A stretch of DNA of 10,504 nucleotides from Alphaproteobacteria bacterium (GTDB lineage: Bacteria > Pseudomonadota > Alphaproteobacteria > UBA8366), in NCBI GenBank assembly GCA_030743445.1, contig JASLSL010000207.1:1-10504 (forward strand). The letters run 5' to 3'. Under the pieces are notes generated by a model. It was not told where the DNA came from. It saw only the letters and a list, made by a program, of their open reading frames with translations, and did no database searches. This document shows positions 1 through 5,609 of the stretch, one piece after another. The first letter of the stretch is position 1. Each line of letters begins with the position of its first letter. Made by a program: the position numbers and the translations under genes.

Positions 1-66
1 GACGCCGCTGATCTCGGCGCCGATCACCGGGCTCAGCGGCTCGACCTCGATCGTCTCGTAGCTCAT
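1..66 (-). CDS. TauD/TfdA family dioxygenase, N-terminal fragment
   Basis: Reading leftward from an ATG at 66-64, 22 codons stay open to the window edge and give MSYETIEVEPLSPVIGAEISGV. The pattern of a short beta-strand, then PLSPxIGAEISGV, is the usual N-terminus of TauD/TfdA-type Fe(II)/2-oxoglutarate dioxygenases, where it precedes the jelly-roll core. Members oxidise taurine, alkylsulfonates, 2,4-D or other small acids; the substrate cannot be told from this fragment. The metal-binding HxD...H residues lie outside the window. No strong Shine-Dalgarno is visible just upstream of the ATG. The gene is divergent from the acyltransferase/hydrolase gene at 289, with 222 bp between the two starts. 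The family call rests only on this short segment. Confidence 0.75.
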   Translation of the reverse strand, partial: MSYETIEVEPLSPVIGAEISGV

Positions 67-231
67 GGCTGTGCGTTTCGTCTTGGCGGTTCCTGTCGAG
101 GCAATGGTAAGGAGCCGTGCTGGGCCGGTCAAACCGCCCGCTCGCGCCGTACCCAAATCGCCTCGTTTCGATACGGCATGGCCGGCAATCGTCGCACCGA
201 AATGCGCGATACGTCGGCAAACGTTTCTTTG

Positions 232-259
232 ATTATGAATATCCAATATTGGGTGTAAC
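232..259 (-). promoter_or_regulatory. Candidate sigma70-like promoter for the leftward dioxygenase gene
   Basis: On the minus strand GTTACA (259-254) is followed after 16 nt by CATAAT (237-232). That is 4 of 6 matches to a -35 consensus and 5 of 6 to a -10 consensus. It lies in the only AT-rich stretch of an otherwise GC-rich region. Transcription would begin near 225 and give a leader of about 160 nt before the ATG at 66. I saw no equally good rightward promoter for the gene at 289. Confidence 0.4.
243..252. promoter_or_regulatory. Perfect 10-bp palindrome, possible operator
   Basis: CCAATATTGG is a perfect palindrome lying entirely within the spacer of the candidate leftward promoter, 37 bp before the ATG of the rightward gene. 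A bound dimeric regulator here could affect both divergent genes. The regulator is unknown and none is encoded in the window. A 10-bp palindrome in AT-rich DNA can occur by chance. Confidence 0.3.
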
Positions 260-288
260 GTATCCAACGGCGCAACATTTGGTCGGCC

Positions 289-2586
289 ATGTACGAGAAA
301 TACGATCTCGACATAAAACAATCGACGTACGATTGGTGCGTTCGCGCCTTTTCGATGCTGGAAAACAGTCTCGGCCTCAACATCAAATTCCACCAGGAAG
401 AGGGTCAAGTCGAAGCCGGTCAGATTTTCCTGTTCAATCATTTCGCGCGTTTCGAGACGGTAATCCCGCCCTACCTGATTCATCAGGACACCGGCGCGTA
501 TTGCCGCTGTGTCGCGGCCAAGGGATTGTTTGCGGGCAGCGAGGGCGTGGCCCAATTCCTGCTCGGCGTCGGTGCGTTGCCGAACGATCTTCCGGGGCTG
601 CTTCCCATGCTTACGGCAGAGATTCTGCGGGGGCGCAAGGTCATCGTTTTCCCCGAGGGCGGGATGGTGAAGGATCGCCGGGTGATCGACGAGAAGGGGC
701 GATACAGCATCTTTTCCCCGACCTCCGACGAGCGCCGCAAGCACCATCAAGGGGCCGCCGTCATCGCCCTGACCCTGGAGGTCTTCAAAACCAGAATCCG
801 CTCCCTCGAGGAAAAGGGCGACCAACCGCGCCTCGAGAGATGGGCCAAGACGTTGGAGCTAGATGGCGTCGAGGCGTTGCTCGAGGCGGCGCACAAGCCG
901 ACCCTGATCATTCCCGCCAATATCACTTTCTACCCGCTTCGCAGCACCGACAACGCGGTCCACAAGTTGGCGGAGGTCTTCGGTAAGGGTTTGAGTCCGC
1001 GATTCATCGAAGAGCTGTTGATCGAAGGCAACATCCTGCTGAAAGACACGGATATGGATGTCCGCTTCGGCGACGCCATCGAGCCCAAGAAATTCAGCCG
1101 CTGGTGGGAACGCAAGGCGATCGACGAGGTATTTCTACGAATCTTTTCGCTCGACGAACTGTTCCAGTTGAAAACCTTTTCCGAACGCTGGATCGAGAAC
1201 CTCGTCGCCATTTTCCTGGCCCGCGAAACGCGGCGTCTGCGCGACACGTGCATGCGCGAGATGTACAGCCGGGTGACGGTCAATCTCAGCCACTTGACGT
1301 CACAGCTCATCCTTGGGTATCTCGACTCGGGACAGCCCGAAGTCGCACCCGATCTGTTCAATAGGGCCCTTTATCTGGCGATCAAGAACATCCAGGGGGA
1401 ACCTTCGGTCCACCTGCATCGAATTCTCAGGAACCCCGAAGCCTATTTCGGGACGTTGCGAGGCGATCCCCGAAACCTCGATGAATTCTGGGCGGCGGCG
1501 GAGGACAAAGGGCTGGTCGAGCGAAAGGCCGACCGTTACCGCTTCCTTGCAAAGGTGCGCGAGGAACATGAGTTCGACGAGGTCCGCCTCAACAACCCGG
1601 TGCAGGTCTATGCCAATGAAATCGCGCCGGTCGCCGGAGCCCAACGTGCCGTCGAGCAGGCGATCGAAGCGGCCCCGGAGACCGATGACCGGGCCCTGGC
1701 GCTGCTGCGATTCGACGACGAGGTAATGGCCCACGACTGGTGCCGCGAGACCTATTCGCAACCGCGCCACGAAAAGATCAACCAGGCGGAAACCGCGACC
1801 GAAAGCGGCGCGCCCTACTTGCTTCTTCCCGAACGCCCCAACGGTCTGGGTGTGGTTCTGGTGCACGGATTTCTCGCCTCGCCGGCCGAGTTGGGGGAGT
1901 TCGGGCAAAAACTCGAGGCCGCCGGCTATCCGGTCATGGGTGTGCGGTTGGCCGGCCATGGAACCTCGCCCTGGGACCTGCGCGACCGAAGCTGGGAGGA
2001 TTGGCTCGACTCGGTACGGCGCGGCTACCGGATCATGTCGGCATTCGTCGAGCGCATCTGCCTGGTCGGCTTTTCGACCGGCGGCGTTCTCTCGCTGCAA
2101 TTGGCGGCCGAGCAACCCGAAGGGCTCGTCGGGATCGCCGCCATCTCGGCGCCGGTTAAATTCCGTAACCGCAATTTGATATTCGTGCCGTTGATGCACG
2201 GCGCCAACAAACTGGTCCGCTGGATGTCGTCACTCGAAGGCGTCATGCCGTTTCATCCCAATAAGTCCGAACATACCGACATCAATTATCGCAACATTCC
2301 GGTCCGCGGCCTTTACGAACTGAGTGGAATGATAGACGACCTGATGCAGCGGCTCCCCGATGTCAACTCGCCGACTCTGATCGTTCAGGGGACGGAAGAC
2401 CGGGTCGTCGATCCGAAGAGCGCGGAGATCATCGCGAACGAGCTCGGTTCGCAGAGCAAGACGGTGCACATGGTCGAAGCGAAGCGCCACGGGATCCTCA
2501 ACGAGAACACCGGCGATTGCCAAGAGACCGTTATCTCGTTTCTCGAGTCCTTGCCGGGCGAGGATCGAGCTGGGGAGCCGTCATGA
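289..2586 (+). CDS. Acyltransferase (PlsC/PlsB-like) fused to alpha/beta-hydrolase (lipase/esterase)
   Basis: The 765-aa product has two recognisable enzymatic halves. Residues about 40-265 resemble glycerolipid acyltransferases: NHFARFE at 50-56 sits where NHxxxxD is expected, FPEGG at 121-125 matches the FPEGxR block, and IPANITFYP at 208-216 matches the following strand. In the first block the usual Asp of the His-Asp pair is Glu56. Residues about 265-505 form a helical, charged middle region of unknown role. Residues about 515-752 are an alpha/beta-hydrolase of the monoacylglycerol lipase/carboxylesterase kind, with HGF at 526-528 (oxyanion region), GHGTSP at 556-561, GFSTGG at 594-599 (nucleophile Ser596), Asp704 in GTEDRVV and His734 in KRHG. 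No signal peptide is seen, so it is probably cytosolic or peripheral on the membrane. The ATG at 289 is the earliest usable start, because an in-frame TAA lies at 256-258; no clear Shine-Dalgarno precedes it. It stands 96 bp ahead of the CoA ligase gene, which suggests handling of ester-bound acyl chains linked to beta-oxidation (inference). Confidence 0.85.
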   Translation: MYEKYDLDIKQSTYDWCVRAFSMLENSLGLNIKFHQEEGQVEAGQIFLFNHFARFETVIPPYLIHQDTGAYCRCVAAKGLFAGSEGVAQFLLGVGALPNDLPGLLPMLTAEILRGRKVIVFPEGGMVKDRRVIDEKGRYSIFSPTSDERRKHHQGAAVIALTLEVFKTRIRSLEEKGDQPRLERWAKTLELDGVEALLEAAHKPTLIIPANITFYPLRSTDNAVHKLAEVFGKGLSPRFIEELLIEGNILLKDTDMDVRFGDAIEPKKFSRWWERKAIDEVFLRIFSLDELFQLKTFSERWIENLVAIFLARETRRLRDTCMREMYSRVTVNLSHLTSQLILGYLDSGQPEVAPDLFNRALYLAIKNIQGEPSVHLHRILRNPEAYFGTLRGDPRNLDEFWAAAEDKGLVERKADRYRFLAKVREEHEFDEVRLNNPVQVYANEIAPVAGAQRAVEQAIEAAPETDDRALALLRFDDEVMAHDWCRETYSQPRHEKINQAETATESGAPYLLLPERPNGLGVVLVHGFLASPAELGEFGQKLEAAGYPVMGVRLAGHGTSPWDLRDRSWEDWLDSVRRGYRIMSAFVERICLVGFSTGGVLSLQLAAEQPEGLVGIAAISAPVKFRNRNLIFVPLMHGANKLVRWMSSLEGVMPFHPNKSEHTDINYRNIPVRGLYELSGMIDDLMQRLPDVNSPTLIVQGTEDRVVDPKSAEIIANELGSQSKTVHMVEAKRHGILNENTGDCQETVISFLESLPGEDRAGEPS

Positions 2587-2603
2587 TGGGCCGAGGGCCG
2601 GAT

Positions 2604-2627
2604 GACCCCATGTTAACGTCGGGGGTC
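2604..2627. other. Hairpin between the fusion gene and the CoA ligase gene
   Basis: GACCCC (2604-2609) can pair with GGGGTC (2622-2627) around a 12-nt loop that contains GTTAAC. No T-run follows, so this is not a standard intrinsic terminator. It could be a processing or attenuation element in the 96-bp gap, or mean nothing. The remainder of 2587-2682 holds only a GGGGTGGG purine tract (2667-2674), a weak ribosome-binding candidate 8 nt before the ligase ATG. Confidence 0.25.
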
Positions 2628-2682
2628 GCCATATAGCGCCGAGGTAACTTTTGCAGTGTCCACCGCGGGGTGGGTTTAAACG

Positions 2683-4473
2683 ATGAAATCGTCGATCGCG
2701 GATATCGGACGTGCGTTGATTGGAAGGCTTGGCGTCCGGCTGGCCGGACAGCGGGGGAAATCGCCCGATCGCGCGCCGGACTACCCCTGGCTCGCCGCCT
2801 ATCCAAGTGGTGTCGATTGGTCAGAGGGTATCGAGGTGCGCGCACTGCACACCGTCGTGGACGACGCCGCGCGGCGGTTCGCGGAAAACCGCTGTGTCGA
2901 TTTTTTCGGCAAGACCTACACCTATCGCGAAATCGGCGAGCAAGTGAACCGCGCCGCCAAGGGCCTTCGGCATCTCGGCGTCGGTAAGGGGGTGAAGGTC
3001 GGGCTCTGTCTGCCCAACACGCCGTATGCGGTGATCTGCTATTACGCGATCCTCAAGGCCGGCGGCACGGTCGTGAATTACAACCCGCTCTACGTCGAGC
3101 GTGAGCTCGCGCACCAGGTCGAGGACTCCGAGACCGACATCATGATCACCCTCGATCTGGAGCAGATTTATCCCAAGGTCGCGGCACTGCTGACCTCGAC
3201 CCGCCTCAGGCACGTCGTCGTCTGCCGCATGAGCGATATCCTGCCGACCCTCAAGGGATTGCTTTTCTCGACCTTGAAAGCGAGCGAGGTCGCCGATATT
3301 CCGGACGACGTCCAGCACATACCGTTCGCCAGTCTCACCAACAACGACGGCGCCGTGACACCACCCGAAATCGATCCCGGCCAAGACGTCGCGGTGCTGC
3401 AATATACCGGCGGCACCACCGGTGTGCCGAAGGGCGCAATGCTGACCCACGCCAACCTGTCGGCCAATTTGACCCAGGTGCGTCGCTGGGTCGGCGGCTT
3501 CCGGGAAGGCGAGGAGCGCATTCTCGGTGTGTTGCCGCTGTTCCATGTGTTCGGCATGACGCTGGTGATGAACCTTGGAATTGCCTCGGGGTCGGAACTG
3601 ATCCTTTTGCCGCGCTTCGAATTGGACGATCTTCTGAAGGCGGTCGATCGCAGCCGGGCGACGGTGCTGATGGGGGTGCCGACGATCTACACCGCCATCG
3701 TTTCCGCACCCAACCTCGAGACCTACGACCTGACCTCGATCAAGTACTGTATTTCGGGCGGGGCGCCGTTGCCGATGGCCCTGAAGCGGTCGTTCGAGGC
3801 GATTACCGGCTGCGTCCTGGTCGAGGGCTACGGCCTCAGTGAGAGCGCGCCGGTGGCGACCTCAAATCCGTTCGACGGCGTCAACAAGGAAGGCTCGGTC
3901 GGCATCCCATTGCCGGGTACCGTGGTCGAAATCCGGGACATCGAAGCCCCCGAGAGACAAATGCCGTTGGGTGAAAAAGGCGAGGTTTGCATCGCCGGCC
4001 CCCAGGTCATGACAGGGTATTGGCGGCGGCCGGACGAGACCGCCAAGACGATCGTCGACGGACGGCTGCATACCGGCGACGTCGGCTACATGGACGATGA
4101 CGGATACATCTTCTTGGTCGATCGTATGAAAGACCTGATCTTGTGCGGCGGCTTCAACGTCTATCCGCGCGTCATCGAGGAGGCCATCCTGCTGCATCCG
4201 GCGGTGCTCGAGACCACGGTGATCGGGGTGTCCGACGAATACCGCGGCGAGACGCCGAAGGCCTTCGTCAAACTCGGCCAGGGGCAATCGTTGGACGAGG
4301 CCGAGCTCAAGGCGTTCCTTGGGGACAAGCTCTCGCCGATCGAGATGCCGGAATACATCGAATTCCGTGACGAATTGCCCAAGATGCTGATCGGTAAGCT
4401 GTCGAAGAAAGAATTGGCGGCCGAAGAGGCGGCGAAAACCGGACCGGCCACAGAGGAGCAAGTCGAGCCATGA
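2683..4473 (+). CDS. fadD: Long-chain fatty acid (or dicarboxylate)--CoA ligase
   Basis: This 596-aa ANL-superfamily enzyme would join a free carboxylic acid to CoA through an acyl-adenylate, the entry step of beta-oxidation. The AMP/P-loop motif YTGGTTGVPKG is at 241-251, GYGLSES at 382-388, the TGD of motif A8 at 464-466, the hinge segment from DRMKD to NVYP at about 480-495, and the C-terminal catalytic lysine is probably Lys572 in IGKLSKKEL. All core motifs are intact. The first about 25 residues are basic and amphipathic and may help membrane contact; the last about 16 are an Ala/Glu/Thr-rich tail. The ATG at 2683 is the earliest possible start because an in-frame TAA lies at 2677-2679. 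The stop overlaps the thiolase start (ATGA). Related alphaproteobacterial proteins are called either long-chain acyl-CoA ligase or PimA dicarboxylate-CoA ligase, so chain length and substrate class remain open. Confidence 0.92.
   Translation: MKSSIADIGRALIGRLGVRLAGQRGKSPDRAPDYPWLAAYPSGVDWSEGIEVRALHTVVDDAARRFAENRCVDFFGKTYTYREIGEQVNRAAKGLRHLGVGKGVKVGLCLPNTPYAVICYYAILKAGGTVVNYNPLYVERELAHQVEDSETDIMITLDLEQIYPKVAALLTSTRLRHVVVCRMSDILPTLKGLLFSTLKASEVADIPDDVQHIPFASLTNNDGAVTPPEIDPGQDVAVLQYTGGTTGVPKGAMLTHANLSANLTQVRRWVGGFREGEERILGVLPLFHVFGMTLVMNLGIASGSELILLPRFELDDLLKAVDRSRATVLMGVPTIYTAIVSAPNLETYDLTSIKYCISGGAPLPMALKRSFEAITGCVLVEGYGLSESAPVATSNPFDGVNKEGSVGIPLPGTVVEIRDIEAPERQMPLGEKGEVCIAGPQVMTGYWRRPDETAKTIVDGRLHTGDVGYMDDDGYIFLVDRMKDLILCGGFNVYPRVIEEAILLHPAVLETTVIGVSDEYRGETPKAFVKLGQGQSLDEAELKAFLGDKLSPIEMPEYIEFRDELPKMLIGKLSKKELAAEEAAKTGPATEEQVEP
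4454..4458 (+). promoter_or_regulatory. Ribosome binding site of the thiolase gene
   Basis: AGGAG lies inside the 3' end of the ligase gene, 11 nt before the ATG at 4470. The spacing is slightly long, but the start is also coupled to the ligase stop by the ATGA overlap at 4470-4473. Confidence 0.6.
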
Positions 4474-5609
4474 AAAATGTCGTCATCGCCGGGTATGCCC
4501 GGTCCCCCTTTGCCTTCGCCGAGCGCGGCGAGCTCGCCAAGGTGCGCCCGGACGAACTCGCGGCGCAAGTCGTCACCGGTCTGGTGGAAAGGACCGGCGT
4601 CAGGCCGGAGGATATCGAGGACTTGATCCTCGGCTGCGCCTTCCCGGAAGGCGAGCAGGGGCTGAACGTGGCGCGCCTGGTCGCGCTCAGGGCGGGTCTT
4701 CCGATCACGGTTGCCGGGGCCACGGTCAACAGGTTCTGCGGTTCCTCGATGTACGCCATCCATATGGCGGCGGGCGCGATCCAGATGAACGCCGGCGAGG
4801 CCTTCATCTCGGCCGGGGTCGAGTCGATGACCAGGGTGCCAATGGGCGGCTACAATCCGTTGCCGAACCCGGCGCTCTACGAAAGCCATCCCGAAGCCTA
4901 CATCTCGATGGGCGAGACCGCCGAGAACGTGGCCATGCGCCACCAGATTACCCGCGACGCCCAGGACGCCTTCGCGGTGGAAAGCCAATCCAAGGCCGCG
5001 GCGGCCGCGGCGGCGGGCAAGCTCGACGACGAGATCGTATCGATCGCTCACGACGGCGCCCGCATCGAGAGGGACGGCTGTATTCGCCCCGACACCACGG
5101 CGGAAGGCCTGGCGGCCCTCAATCCGGCGTTCGACGAGAACGGCACGGTCACGGCCGGCACCTCCTCGCCGCTGACCGACGGTGCGGCGGCGACGCTGGT
5201 CTGCAGCGAGGACTACGCGGAACGGAACGGGCTCGCGCCCCTGGCCCGGCTCAAGAGCATTGCCGTCGCCGGCTGCGAGCCCGAGATCATGGGCATGGGC
5301 CCGGTGCACGCGACCCGCAAGGCCCTCGAGAGGGCAGGATTGTCGGTCGGCGACATCGATGTCGTCGAACTGAACGAGGCGTTTGCATCGCAGGCGATCG
5401 CCTGCATGCGCGACCTCGAGCTTGACCCGGCGAGGGTCAATCTCGACGGTGGCGCGATCGCCTTCGGCCATCCGCTCGGCGCCACCGGCGCCAGGATCAC
5501 CGGCAAGGCGGCGGCCCTGCTGCAGCGCGAGGGCGGACGCTACGCGCTCTCGACCCAGTGTATCGGCGGCGGCCAGGGCATCGCGACCATTCTCGAGGCG
5601 ATCCATTGA
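4470..5609 (+). CDS. fadA: 3-ketoacyl-CoA thiolase (acetyl-CoA acyltransferase)
   Basis: The 379-aa product is a type II thiolase that would cleave 3-ketoacyl-CoA with CoA to acetyl-CoA and an acyl-CoA shortened by two carbons. The acylated cysteine is Cys90 in NRFCGSS, followed by NEAF at 302-305, His334 in FGHPLGATG, and the second catalytic cysteine Cys364 in CIGGGQG. The length and full motif set match an intact soluble enzyme. Its position between the acyl-CoA ligase and the dehydrogenase/hydratase gene favours the degradative (FadA) role over acetoacetyl-CoA synthesis for polyhydroxybutyrate or isoprenoid pathways, although the families are close. It overlaps both neighbours by 4 nt (ATGA at 4470 and TTGA at 5606), consistent with coupled translation. 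In other bacteria the thiolase forms a complex with the hydratase/dehydrogenase; that is plausible here but not shown. Confidence 0.93.
   Translation: MKNVVIAGYARSPFAFAERGELAKVRPDELAAQVVTGLVERTGVRPEDIEDLILGCAFPEGEQGLNVARLVALRAGLPITVAGATVNRFCGSSMYAIHMAAGAIQMNAGEAFISAGVESMTRVPMGGYNPLPNPALYESHPEAYISMGETAENVAMRHQITRDAQDAFAVESQSKAAAAAAAGKLDDEIVSIAHDGARIERDGCIRPDTTAEGLAALNPAFDENGTVTAGTSSPLTDGAAATLVCSEDYAERNGLAPLARLKSIAVAGCEPEIMGMGPVHATRKALERAGLSVGDIDVVELNEAFASQAIACMRDLELDPARVNLDGGAIAFGHPLGATGARITGKAAALLQREGGRYALSTQCIGGGQGIATILEAIH
5595..5598 (+). promoter_or_regulatory. Shine-Dalgarno that supports the TTG start at 5606
   Basis: GAGG ends 7 nt before a TTG at 5606-5608. The TTG is in frame with the dehydrogenase/hydratase, and protein from it starts directly with the expected short lead-in, SAIERVAVIGAG. 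The upstream in-frame ATG at 5558 would add 16 Arg-rich residues that look like read-through of thiolase sequence. Confidence 0.65.

Larger units (their letters stand above)
208..264. repeat. Inverted repeat GATACGT / ACGTATC with an inner AAACGTTT palindrome
   Basis: GATACGT at 208-214 and its exact reverse complement ACGTATC at 258-264 bracket the AT-rich core of the divergent intergenic region. A further direct copy of the six bases GATACG is at 170-175. Between the inverted arms, AAACGTTT (219-226) is a perfect 8-bp palindrome close to the predicted leftward transcription start. These could be binding sites for a regulator shared by the two divergent genes. The elements are short, so the functional reading is tentative. 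Confidence 0.3.

Noticed and set aside
117..986. Rightward open frame starting before the acyltransferase/hydrolase gene
   Set aside because: The Arg/Ser/Pro-rich product lacks motifs, and most of it overlaps the acyltransferase frame, which carries the NH, FPEG and IPAN blocks.
2651..2680. Promoter-like pair TTGCAG ... TTTAAA before the ligase gene
   Set aside because: The spacing of 18 bp is acceptable, but transcription would start at or inside the ATG at 2683, leaving no leader. It would need a leaderless transcript, for which there is no support.
4981..5020. Repetitive GCG/GCC stretch in the thiolase gene
   Set aside because: It encodes a short alanine run (residues about 176-182) in a surface helix, common in thiolases from GC-rich genomes; not a repeat element.
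4161..5606. Leftward open frame of 481 codons antisense to the ligase end and the thiolase
   Set aside because: Low-complexity composition and no motif; the sense strand encodes a thiolase with all catalytic residues.
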